The notes below the pieces were generated by a model. The model made no database searches, was not told where the DNA came from, and worked only from the letters and a program-made list of their open reading frames with translations. The translations under genes and the position numbers were made by a program. Shown piece after piece: positions 8,307-15,833 of a stretch of 64,000 bases of DNA; position 1 is the first letter of the stretch; each line of letters begins with the position of its first letter. This DNA is from Anabaena lutea FACHB-196 (GTDB lineage Bacteria; Cyanobacteriota; Cyanobacteriia; Cyanobacteriales; Nostocaceae), in the NCBI RefSeq assembly GCF_014698305.1, contig NZ_JACJST010000019.1, positions 1 to 64,000 on the forward strand, written 5' to 3'.

Positions 8307-8885
8307 TTAGTGTAATGATTTATTGCGGTCTATTGCCATTAGCCAGCAATCCTGATATTTACCCTCGTGCAGTTCATAGGAGGGTAACAGCTTAATTTTC
8401 ACAAACCCAGATTTTTCATAGCAGCGGATAGCGCGGGGATTTTTTACACTTGGATCAATTACTATTCTAACAGCTTGTAGTTCTGTAAAAATGAACTCTA
8501 CGGCTGATGAAAGCACTTGTGTACCAATTCCTTGATTCCAATATTGAGTTTCGCCGATAAATAAGTCAATTCCATAGACATTATCTGTATTCTCTAAACA
8601 ATACATTTGTCTAATTTCTTCTGGTATTTGATTGAGACAATAATATTGTAAATAACCAATATCCTGATTTTTATAGGAGAAGATACAGGGAATTACAGGT
8701 TCTTTTCCCTGAATTCTAGGTTGATAGGTGGCGATAACTTTTTCTAGGTAATGAGGATCATCTCGTCCTCCATAATATTTTAATACTTGCTCATCTGTGC
8801 GCCACTTTTCCATTAATTCATAATCATATATATCATCTTGCATAGGACGAAGTTTAATTTCGTCTTTAATAATTAGCATATTCAA
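8307..8885 (-). CDS. GNAT acetyltransferase resembling aminoglycoside 6'-N-acetyltransferases
   Basis: A 192-aa acetyl-CoA-dependent N-acetyltransferase. Motif A is GIGTQVLSSAVEFI and motif B NPRAIRCYEKSGF. Several segments read very like AAC(6')-type enzymes: WRTDEQVLKYYGGRDD, YGIDLFIGETQYWNQGIGT, and ELHEGKYQDCWLM. The native role in a cyanobacterium (drug, polyamine, or lysine/siderophore acylation) is not known. The start ATG at 8885 could also be 8879. Lone gene between the oxidoreductase and chaB. Confidence 0.8.
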   Translation of the reverse strand: MNMLIIKDEIKLRPMQDDIYDYELMEKWRTDEQVLKYYGGRDDPHYLEKVIATYQPRIQGKEPVIPCIFSYKNQDIGYLQYYCLNQIPEEIRQMYCLENTDNVYGIDLFIGETQYWNQGIGTQVLSSAVEFIFTELQAVRIVIDPSVKNPRAIRCYEKSGFVKIKLLPSYELHEGKYQDCWLMAIDRNKSLH

Positions 8886-8954
8886 TATGGCTATAAAAAA
8901 ACGGTCTACATAAATTATAAACCGTCAGCAATGCAACATTGATTTAAAAGATAA

Positions 8955-9200
8955 TTAATTCCCACCAGATGTTACAGCTTTATGATGTATAGCAGGATCT
9001 TCTGGTTTTCTACGCCAGTTACCTTCCCTATCTGGTTCATATTCATTGTGAACACTATTCCAAGCTACTTCCGTTGCACCTTCTTCACTCATTCCATCAT
9101 GTTGTGCAGCATTGAAAGCAGCAACAAAAATCTGTTGTGCGTGTTCTGGTAGTCGTGCTTGGATGTCTTGAGGTAATTCATCTATTTTGCTATAAGGCAT
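8955..9200 (-). CDS. chaB: ChaB family protein
   Basis: The 81-aa product matches the small ChaB family throughout: MPYSKIDELPQDIQARLPEHA, then QQIFVAAFNAA and a VAWNSVHNEY segment. In E. coli ChaB is annotated as a regulator of the ChaA cation antiporter, but its biochemical role is poorly known. There is no chaA neighbour here. It is hydrophilic and cytoplasmic, with a C-terminal extension after residue 65 that varies in the family. Confidence 0.88.
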   Translation of the reverse strand: MPYSKIDELPQDIQARLPEHAQQIFVAAFNAAQHDGMSEEGATEVAWNSVHNEYEPDREGNWRRKPEDPAIHHKAVTSGGN

Positions 9201-9414
9201 AAACCGACTCCGTTGATCTAAGTTAGGTTTATGTTACTAATGAGAGTGATTATTTTTCCTCTTTCGATCAGTAGATATTTGCGTGACTATACTTTAGATA
9301 GAGTTGAGTCGGTGTCATAATCACTTTCTTTATGTACTTAGTTATTTTACCTTTAACTGGCAAAAATTAATTGCATTGGTAAAATACCATCTAATACTTT
9401 TCAGTTAATAATTT

Positions 9415-9456
9415 TTGTAGGTTGGGTTAAGTGATAGCGCAACCCAACAAATACAA
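9415..9456. repeat. Palindromic repeat (GTTGGGTT..AACCCAAC)
   Basis: The arms TTGTAGGTTGGGTT and AACCCAACAAATACAA pair around a GATAGCGC-containing centre. It is a widespread intergenic palindrome type in bacteria and cyanobacteria. Confidence 0.55.
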
Positions 9457-9494
9457 TTTTATTTTTTTCACTTAATCGACAAATATTAAAATAC

Positions 9495-9671
9495 TATAGC
9501 AATTCCCATTAAAGTGAGGTATAAGAAGTAATAATTAAACGCAGCGAAAAGTTCCTCGTAGCCGGGTTTCCCGGCGTAGGAAACTTTTCAAGACAGATGG
9601 ACGCAGATATAGCTTGCTTCCCGCAGGGTACGCAGATAATTTTGTACTTCATTAGACTAGGAAATGCTATA
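9495..9671. repeat. Inverted-repeat miniature element, family B, copy 1
   Basis: The left tip TATAGCAATTCCCATTAAAG and right tip GACTAGGAAATGCTATA are imperfect inverted repeats about 27 bases long; each inner end is GAGGTA or its complement. The interior carries CAGATGGACGCAGATA. The copy at 24762-24868 shares both tips and the core. This copy is longer because two small palindromes are inserted: one at 9547-9589 (AAAAGTTCCTCG...CGTAGGAAACTTTT) and one near 9609-9630. Confidence 0.7.
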
Positions 9672-9776
9672 CAGCAGATTGCAGATCAATGAGGTACAGA
9701 ATCTAAATTGAAACCTAGACACCAAGCCAGTTTTACTCCTGACTCCTGATGGCGTGGCGTAAGCCATATTCTGCGG
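9671..9776. repeat. Inverted-repeat miniature element, family A, copy 2
   Basis: It begins ACAGCAGATTGCAG and ends ATTCTGCGGT. It is near-identical to the left 70 bases of copy 1 (6635-6750). Its right part carries the heptamer repeat and a GGCGTGGCGTAAGCCAT small palindrome in place of the one in copy 1. It begins at the last base of the family B element, so two mobile-type elements abut. Confidence 0.7.
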
Positions 9777-9829
9777 TATCTTCCAAAATTTTTATTTACA
9801 TTTGATCTAAAAAATACAGATTATTCACA

Positions 9830-10270
9830 TTACCAAGTTACACGTTCTTGCCATTTTTCTAAAGTTTTCGCACTAATTCCTGGAACTTTTTCTACATCTT
9901 GTAAAGATGTAAATTTTTGCTGTTGACGGGCAATAATTATCCTTTCGGCTAATTTCTTCCCTACACCGGGGAGAGTTTCTAATTCTTCCTGGGTTGCTGT
10001 GTTGAGATTGATTGTTGCAGTTTCTAACTTTTCCAAAGATGAAGGAGTTTTGATTTGGGGACATTTTTTGATTTCTGCATCAATTTTAGTTTGAATTCTT
10101 GGCGGTAAACCTGGTTTAATATTTGTGTAAAGTCGATTAAATTCACGTTGATAATGAGCCGCTACTGTAGGATTTTCAATGACTACTAAAGTTTCATCAT
10201 TACCATGATTAGCTGCTTCTGACCAATTATGTGAACCTGTAATTACAGTTTGGTTGTCAACTACAGCAAA
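9830..10270 (-). pseudogene. Phospholipase-D-like nuclease, C-terminal half (split by transposon)
   Basis: Encodes the end of a two-HKD PLD-superfamily protein. It begins at FAVVDNQTVITGSHNWSEAA, which completes the second HKD motif whose HHK lies at 21955-21963, and ends with a ComEA-type helix-hairpin-helix (NLNTATQEELETLPGVGKK). The missing N-terminal 397 residues are encoded at 21955-23145 on the same strand. Codons between 10271 and 10312 in this frame belong to the inserted element. The remaining 146 codons are intact, so the split is recent or reversible. As it stands it has no native start and is probably not expressed as a functional enzyme. Confidence 0.85.
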
Positions 10271-10330
10271 GTTTTTATCTATAGCTAATATCTGCATAAC
10301 CTTGCTATACAATAGCTTTACTTTGTAGAC
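10271..10330. repeat. Left end of the transposon, recombinase-binding motifs
   Basis: CTATAGCT lies at 10279-10286, and TTTACTTTGTAGAC at 10317-10330. Both recur at the right end (the first inverted, the second in the same strand sense as ACTTTGTAGA at 21832-21841). They are candidate core-flanking and arm-type binding sites for TnpA/TnpB. Confidence 0.5.
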
Positions 10331-10702
10331 ATATAAACAATGTACAATTCACTTTTTCATAAGACGGTTCTCGCCCAAGCTTATGCTCACATTAAATCTT
10401 TACAGCAATTACCAATAACGGCTTGACATTATTCAATATTTTAAAAAGCTAAAAACTTCTAATTGACTTTTGCAGCAATCTTCTTTTTCACTCCATTTTA
10501 GTACGAATTAATTAATTTTTTATACCTACAGAAGTACGGACTATTCTTCTAAATAATTAATTATTAAATTTATAGATTTTCATAAAAACGCAAGCTGTTT
10601 AAGTTCCTGGACTTAATAAGCTTTCATCTCAGAACGCAACCAGGTTTCTGTGTTGAATTTTTATGAATTTATCTATTGCCAAGTATATAAGACGATAAAA
10701 AT

Positions 10703-11026
10703 ATGAAGCAAACCAACGAATCGCAGCTTTTTACCAACCTTACATTGGCCGAGGAAGAATCTTTTCGAGGTGGGGCGGTTCCACCAGCATTACTGATTGG
10801 TGTCGCAGGAGGTGTTAACGCTCTTTCTGCTGCCATAGCAGCATCCTGGGATTGGCTTAGACAAGATGGCAACGGTATTATCTATGGTGATAGAAAAAAT
10901 TCGTCTAGCGACCTTAGACGTGCGGGCAAGGATCTGCCTGACGATTTACCTAATAGTGATTGGAACTGGGGGGTGCGTGATGGCAATAAGTGGGTAATAG
11001 GAGGACGTAGCGGACAAAAACCATAA
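10703..11026 (+). CDS. Double-glycine leader peptide, bacteriocin-like precursor
   Basis: A 107-aa product with a leader of the cyanobacterial double-glycine kind: LFTNLTLAEEESFRGG at residues 9-24, after which a C39-type peptidase/ABC exporter would cut. The mature part starts AVPPALLIGVAGG, with a short Gly/Ala-rich hydrophobic stretch, then a polar Gly/Asp/Trp-rich tail. No exporter or maturation gene lies in the window. It is the first cargo gene at the left end of the transposon. It could be a bacteriocin, a signalling peptide or an inactive relic. The start ATG is the only one in frame. Confidence 0.6.
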   Translation: MKQTNESQLFTNLTLAEEESFRGGAVPPALLIGVAGGVNALSAAIAASWDWLRQDGNGIIYGDRKNSSSDLRRAGKDLPDDLPNSDWNWGVRDGNKWVIGGRSGQKP

Positions 11027-11185
11027 GTGTTTATTTGTTGTAAACTCGTCAGTATACTAATAAATTTACTGGCTAAAATCTGACTGCATCTAATTAAATT
11101 TTCTAGCAGTAAATTACTGTATTAACCACGAGTAATTTACTGCTAAACCAAATATAGACTACGTTTTACAGACATATCTATAAAA

Positions 11186-11542
11186 ATGATTATGAAGAAT
11201 CTACTAAAATCCTTGTCCTCGGTATTCAAGCCCAAAAAATCAACAATTGAAGGTTACGGACAAGCAGATTGTCCTCTGCCTCCAGAACAAATTCAAGCAG
11301 TCATGGAATGGTTATTTGCTAGTTTGTTAAATGCGGGATACGTTGGGCGATCGCATTTGATTTGGGATTTGGGCGGTCAAGATTGGAGGCAGGTAGCATT
11401 GACCGCGCTTTTGAAAGATGAGCCAGTGTTTATATATCGTTACAATGACCAACTTTCGACAGCACCGGAGCATTGTTTCTGGCGACTGATGGCAGAACAC
11501 CCATCTCTACGGATTTATCAGCTAGAAGTCGAGGAAGATTAA
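11186..11542 (+). CDS. Hypothetical protein (118 aa), 3' half duplicated downstream
   Basis: Not recognised. Soluble, with a Pro/Gln linker at about residues 28-40 and a mixed alpha/beta C-terminal part (FIYRYNDQLSTAPEHCFWRL). The last ~43 codons are repeated almost unchanged at 13141-13270. It sits second in the cargo, downstream of the double-glycine peptide on the same strand, but with a 160-base gap. It may be an immunity or accessory protein; there is no direct evidence. The start could be either of two nearby ATGs (11186, 11192). Confidence 0.55.
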   Translation: MIMKNLLKSLSSVFKPKKSTIEGYGQADCPLPPEQIQAVMEWLFASLLNAGYVGRSHLIWDLGGQDWRQVALTALLKDEPVFIYRYNDQLSTAPEHCFWRLMAEHPSLRIYQLEVEED

Positions 11543-11543
11543 T
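11413..11543 (+). repeat. Direct repeat, left copy (131 bp)
   Basis: Bases 11413-11543 match 13141-13271 with about ten mismatches, no gaps, and the same orientation. The pair flanks the 431-aa gene (11702-12997). This arrangement can arise by a duplicative insertion and could allow loss of the intervening 1.7 kb by homologous recombination. Confidence 0.8.
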
Positions 11544-11701
11544 AAAAAGCTTGCTTTGCTGAAATATGCCCGACAAAATTACACTTTATGAAGTTTAAGT
11601 AAAAATAGGTAATTTTCGTAATAACGAAGGGTATAGGTTATAAATTTAGCTTAGTATATGAATACAGGTAAGCATTTATATCTAGCTAAATTAAGAATAA
11701 T

Positions 11702-12997
11702 ATGGGATTCTCGCAAGAAATTTTTATTGAATCTAGAACCGCTCGTGACAATCAACTATCAACAAGTTCTAGTCAAGAAGCAGAAAATATCTTGAATAAG
11801 GTAAAACAAATATTTTTTGCTGTATGGGACGGTGAAGGATGGATGGCATCAAAGCAAGTTGCAGAATTCTATGAAGTTCCTGAAGAAACCATAGATACAA
11901 GCTTTAAACGGCATAGAGATGAATTTCAGTCTGATGGCGTACAAGTCTTACGTGGCAAAGCTTTAGAGGATGTCAGGTTCATTATGAACCTGACATCCTC
12001 TAAAGCTCCTTCTATTAAGTTATTCCCGCCTCGTGCAGTTATGCGTATGGGGTTTACCCTTAGAGATTCAGAAATAGCAAAGCAGGTAAGAAATGTTGCT
12101 CTAGATATGATAGAGGCACTTCCTTCCTTGGTTGCGAATGATACATTGATTTTAAAGCTTGAATATCTAGCTTCTTTTAAAGAGCCGCCATTAGGGTCAA
12201 AAGACAACCCAATTACAGAAATAACAAAAGATATTAGAAATGGTTATGGTTGGGCTGGGAGTGAAGATATTATGGAGCAATTAATAGTCTCGCTTGCGAG
12301 CTATGCAAATCTTAGCCCGTGGAGGCAAGTAGCACAAAGAACTTATTATAAAACATCAAAAAATAAAGCTAGAAGATTCGATTTGCTATTCCAGCCAAAA
12401 GTCTCAATGTATAAAAAACTGAGCAATGTTGTTATACTTAATGAGTTTAAATCAAATTATATTGATTATGAAGATGTAAAATATGCTTATGAAGTTAAAA
12501 GATATATTGATTTAGCTTATAATCAATTTATTCATCGTTCGCGTTTAGTGATGCCCTCTTCTTCATTAGTGTTTCAGTTCATTTCTCCTTGCGGCATTAC
12601 AGAAGATGGTCTAGAAGCTTTGAATGAGGTTCAAAAACACGCTGATGAAAAATATATTGAAAAAATATATATAGATGCAGTAAGACTAGATGATTTTGTT
12701 TGGAATCAACTTTATCCAGCTATAAGGCAAACCTATCAAGATGAACAAGGTGACATCGGAAACCAATTTTTTTATGTCAAAGACAAAATTATTCAAATTT
12801 GCTTAGAAATATGCAACCCAGATTTGTGGGTTGACCAATATAAAACTTCAAGACAGGAATATTACAAAGCAATTTTAAACAGAGATAGATACTGTCTGCC
12901 CGGACATTCCTCCTCTTTTGTGCCTGAATCCCTCAATTCAGGAGCTAAATTTAGACAAATAGAAACAGGGCAAAATGATAGTACATCAGAAGTTTAA
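11702..12997 (+). CDS. Bro/Rha-like N-terminal protein with PD-(D/E)xK nuclease-like domain
   Basis: A 431-aa soluble protein. Residues ~40-138 resemble phage Bro/antirepressor-type DNA-binding regions (FYEVPEETI, then LFPPRAVMRMGFTLRDSEIA). Residues ~185-275 carry a PD-(D/E)xK-like arrangement: a helix ending in YANL, Asp227 in RRFDLLF, then Glu248-x-Lys250 in VVILNEFKS, followed by a helix rich in K, E and Y. The C-terminal ~150 residues are unrecognised. Together this suggests a sequence-specific nuclease or regulator, possibly of anti-phage use; function is inferred. A perfect 49-bp palindrome lies within codons 87-102. The start at 11702 has a weak ribosome site. Confidence 0.6.
   Translation: MGFSQEIFIESRTARDNQLSTSSSQEAENILNKVKQIFFAVWDGEGWMASKQVAEFYEVPEETIDTSFKRHRDEFQSDGVQVLRGKALEDVRFIMNLTSSKAPSIKLFPPRAVMRMGFTLRDSEIAKQVRNVALDMIEALPSLVANDTLILKLEYLASFKEPPLGSKDNPITEITKDIRNGYGWAGSEDIMEQLIVSLASYANLSPWRQVAQRTYYKTSKNKARRFDLLFQPKVSMYKKLSNVVILNEFKSNYIDYEDVKYAYEVKRYIDLAYNQFIHRSRLVMPSSSLVFQFISPCGITEDGLEALNEVQKHADEKYIEKIYIDAVRLDDFVWNQLYPAIRQTYQDEQGDIGNQFFYVKDKIIQICLEICNPDLWVDQYKTSRQEYYKAILNRDRYCLPGHSSSFVPESLNSGAKFRQIETGQNDSTSEV
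11959..12007. repeat. 49-bp perfect palindrome inside a coding region
   Basis: Arms of 24 bases (AGCTTTAGAGGATGTCAGG TTCAT and its exact complement) flank one central T. Both strands therefore encode the same peptide, ALEDVRFI-MNLTSSKA, in register. The tip motif TTTAGAGGATGT resembles the terminal repeat of the intergenic element at 53120-53312. Confidence 0.9.
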
Positions 12998-13087
12998 CTA
13001 TTGATCCTCATTTATGGGTAGTCATTAATTTCTGTTACCACACATCTACCGAAAATACTTGTACTTTTGTAAAGATTTTGTAAAATA

Positions 13088-13270
13088 TTGAGCAGTGTAT
13101 TCAACAAAGAACAGATTTTATGGACGAAATCTGCTAGAAAGAAAGATGAGCCATTGTTCATCTATCGTTACAATGACCAACTTTCGACAGCACCGGAGCA
13201 TTGTTTCTGGCGACTGATGACAGAACATCCATCTCTACGGGTTTATCAATTAGAAGTCGAGGAAGATTAA
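13088..13270 (+). pseudogene. Truncated duplicate of the 118-aa hypothetical gene
   Basis: The C-terminal ~43 residues (DEPLFIYRYNDQLSTAPEH...) copy the protein encoded at 11186-11542, with five or so substitutions. The first 17 residues are unrelated and the only start is a TTG without a clear ribosome site. It is best read as a 3' gene fragment created by the duplication, although the frame remains open. Confidence 0.65.
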
Positions 13271-13271
13271 T
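13141..13271 (+). repeat. Direct repeat, right copy (131 bp)
   Basis: Partner of 11413-11543. Most differences are at third codon positions or conservative, so the copy has drifted but kept its reading frame. Confidence 0.8.
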
Positions 13272-13545
13272 ATTCGTTTATTAAAGATTATGTGAAGTTT
13301 TGTGTATTAGGGATATACGATGTTATACTAACTCTCGTATGATTGTAATGTGTATCTAAAAATACATTCTTTTAAAAAAACCGTCACAAGATATATGGAA
13401 TATATAGTCAAAGATTGCTAAAAAAGAATTGGAGGTAAGACTATAAAGCAAATTGTATGTGTAGATTAATCTGGGTTTAATTTGGGCATCTAGTTTTATC
13501 TTCGATATTTGTTAAACCCTATTTGCATTTAGCTGGCACGGATAG
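13272..13545. other. Intergenic stretch before the three-gene module
   Basis: 274 bases, AT-rich, likely to hold the promoter of the module that starts at 13546. A GGAGG at 13430-13434 lies too far upstream to serve the next start. No repeat was seen. Confidence 0.3.
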
Positions 13546-14049
13546 ATGTCTAAAGATATATTATTTGAGTTGAATTGGGCAACTTTCTGCAAAAGAGCAA
13601 TAGTAGATACAGATACTAAGCTAATATCTTTGATTGATATTACTCCTTCGATCCAACTAGATATAAGCCTTCCAAAAGGACTTCCTGATGTTATACCTAT
13701 TCAATTAGGTAACTTTTCTTCGGTTTTCTTTTTTTGTAAAAAACAAGATCAACTTTTAACAGCAATTTCTGAAACTTTATCGGTTTATATTCAGTTATCT
13801 AATGTTAAAAGTTCATCTATTGTTAAAAGCTCATCTATTGAGCAATTAGAATTATCAATAGACGAAAATGAAGATTCCACTTTTTTTATAGTTAATATAG
13901 AGGACTTATTTATTCCGGCAAGCGTTAAGGAGGATGAATTATCTAATGAACTACTAATTATTGTTGAATTAGAAGAATTTGAAATTGCTCGTTTAACTTT
14001 ACCAGTTAAAATAAACTTTCTTCGGAGCCAAGATGAAAACAAAACCTAA
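13546..14049 (+). CDS. Hypothetical protein, first gene of a three-gene cargo module
   Basis: Not recognised. 167 aa, soluble, beta-rich and acidic (DENEDSTFF, ELEEFEIARL). A six-residue unit VKSSSI is tandemly duplicated near residues 87-98 by an 18-base DNA duplication. The end overlaps the next gene by 17 bases, so the two are surely co-transcribed and probably translationally coupled. The opening ELNWATFCKRAIVDTDTKLISLIDI is reminiscent of small soluble proteins of unknown function found beside regulators; no function is assigned. Confidence 0.6.
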   Translation: MSKDILFELNWATFCKRAIVDTDTKLISLIDITPSIQLDISLPKGLPDVIPIQLGNFSSVFFFCKKQDQLLTAISETLSVYIQLSNVKSSSIVKSSSIEQLELSIDENEDSTFFIVNIEDLFIPASVKEDELSNELLIIVELEEFEIARLTLPVKINFLRSQDENKT

Positions 14050-14767
14050 AATTTTGGAACTTGACTCACCAAGATCACCAAAACAAAATCTAAGGAATAG
14101 TTCTTCTGTCGCCAGTCATTCACTTTCATTCAGTAATATATGTGAGGAAGGACTTACATCACACTTTTCTAACCTTAAAGAAAATATAGAAGTTAGCATC
14201 CCAGGGCATGGTAAGCTTTCGCCTTGCGTTTTAAGACGGAAACCAATTCTGATTGACGAGCAAGACGAAAAATTTGAACAGCTGCGTTCTGTTGCTTCTG
14301 ACAATGAAGGAATAAGGCATTCACTCCATGAGCTTAGAAAAATCAGTGGATTAACATGGGAACATCTTGCCAAGCTATTTGGTGTTTCACTTGAAAAAAT
14401 CAATCTTTGGGCAAGTGGAGAACCATTACCATATTCCGACAGAGAAAGGTTCACTCAATTACTGGAAGTTGTTAGATACATCAACCGAGGTAGCGCAGGT
14501 ATTAACCGGAATATGTTGCTAAATTCTTTTGATGGCGAAACTCCTTATGAGCTTTTAGCAATAGGTAAGTTTGAGGAAGTTAAACAGCTTCTTGGAAATG
14601 GTAATGCCCCTCAAAAACCACAATTGACTCCATTATCTAAAGATGCTGAAGCTTCACGTATGCCGTCTAATCCAGGAAATTTGGTCGGCGCTCTACAAGA
14701 TACGATCCACCGCGATATTGGGCGTTCCTGGCCAGCTAAAACTGCCAAAGTTGTGGGGACTAACTAA
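14033..14767 (+). CDS. Helix-turn-helix protein, second gene of the module
   Basis: A 244-aa protein with a disordered, Ser-rich N-terminal ~80 residues. An XRE-like helix-turn-helix follows (ELRKISGLTWEHLAKLFGV, then LEKINLWASGEPLPYSDRER, residues ~102-144). A helical segment ending ETPYELLAIGKFEEVKQLLG comes next. This HTH with the WASG-P motif and a trailing ELL..GKFEEV stretch is a recurring small-regulator architecture. It probably binds DNA and regulates its own operon or acts as an antitoxin-like partner. It overlaps the genes on both sides. Confidence 0.65.
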   Translation: MKTKPKILELDSPRSPKQNLRNSSSVASHSLSFSNICEEGLTSHFSNLKENIEVSIPGHGKLSPCVLRRKPILIDEQDEKFEQLRSVASDNEGIRHSLHELRKISGLTWEHLAKLFGVSLEKINLWASGEPLPYSDRERFTQLLEVVRYINRGSAGINRNMLLNSFDGETPYELLAIGKFEEVKQLLGNGNAPQKPQLTPLSKDAEASRMPSNPGNLVGALQDTIHRDIGRSWPAKTAKVVGTN

Positions 14768-15605
14768 AGGAGTAGATGTTGATTTTGAGAAAATAGATGC
14801 TAATCTCCAACAATGGCAGCAAGGTGATTACGTAATTGGCGATGAGCATTCTTTTTCTCATCGCTTTGATCCCGAATTTCCATTGACAGACTTTTCTAAA
14901 AAAGTTTCCAAGAAGCCAAGAGTTAATATCGTAGAAAGTGCGGTCAAGGGGTTTGTTGTAGTTACGCAAACTTGCGATATTGTGCGCTCATGTTCTGAAC
15001 GTCCTTTTGTAGAAGTAATGCCTCTTGTGGAAGTTCCTCAAGAACAGTTGAATGAAATTCAACGGTGTAGACGACCACGCTACGCTTTTATTCCAGGGGC
15101 AGGAGAATATTGCCTCGTTGCCGACCTTGATCGTGTGATGACTTTGGAAAAATCCGTAATTACGCGATGGGATCGGAAAAGAGGATGTTTAAGTGATCAA
15201 GATATCAGAGAACTCGGTAAAGCACTTGCACGAAAACGAATGCGTTTTGCTTTCCCTGATGATTTTATTAACCTGGTTGCACAACTTACAGACCAATTCA
15301 AAAAGAAACATAATAAAAATAGCACTGAAGGAGCAGCATTACGCGCCTTATGTGAAATTCGGGTACAAGCGTTACCTTCTTGGGATGCTCCTGATGTTGA
15401 AATTATGTTTTGGTTTATTAGGGATGAGGAGCAACTGGATTTTCAAGGCACTGGATGGAATGAACAAATGACAAAATGGTTGAATTTAGTGCCTAAATCA
15501 GATCGCTTTAAATCGGTTAATGGACAAGTAATTACTTTTGAAGATATCACAGCAAAAGAATATATTCAGAGCGATCCTCTTGATCTAGATCACCTTTCGT
15601 CTTGA
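14643..15605 (+). CDS. Hypothetical protein with QTCDIV motif, third gene of the module
   Basis: Not recognised as a named family. 320 aa as drawn, but the true start is uncertain. Convincing sequence begins near LPKLWGLTKGVDVDFEKIDA, so a TTG at 14751 is possible; the ATG at 14643 would give a 125-base overlap with the HTH gene. Notable motifs are VVVTQTCDIVRSC with paired cysteines, RPFVEVMPLVEV, and a C-terminal stretch WDAPDVEIMFWFI. A good AGGAG lies at 14769 but has no in-frame ATG or GTG after it. Co-transcribed with the HTH gene, it is the likely effector of the module; activity unknown. Confidence 0.6.
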   Translation: MLKLHVCRLIQEIWSALYKIRSTAILGVPGQLKLPKLWGLTKGVDVDFEKIDANLQQWQQGDYVIGDEHSFSHRFDPEFPLTDFSKKVSKKPRVNIVESAVKGFVVVTQTCDIVRSCSERPFVEVMPLVEVPQEQLNEIQRCRRPRYAFIPGAGEYCLVADLDRVMTLEKSVITRWDRKRGCLSDQDIRELGKALARKRMRFAFPDDFINLVAQLTDQFKKKHNKNSTEGAALRALCEIRVQALPSWDAPDVEIMFWFIRDEEQLDFQGTGWNEQMTKWLNLVPKSDRFKSVNGQVITFEDITAKEYIQSDPLDLDHLSS

Positions 15606-15833
15606 ATATAAGAATTTGATAATTAGGGTTCTTCATAACTTATTATACTAAATACTTCTGCAAATCCTCTTCAAAACCTTGCTAAATAAGTGTTACAGTC
15701 ATTGTCATTAACTTTTTGTGATTGGTTGTGAAATTTAAGATACAACTGTCTGTAAGCCTTGATTTTAAGACTAATACAGTAATTAACAACTTTAGAAGTT
15801 TAAAGAAGAATAATGTTTTAGAATAAGAAGTTG

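Larger units (their letters stand above)
9201..9829. other. Repeat-filled intergenic region
   Basis: No credible gene is present. It holds a palindromic repeat at 9415-9456 and two abutting miniature elements (9495-9671 and 9671-9776), described separately. The remaining bases are AT-rich. Confidence 0.6.
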
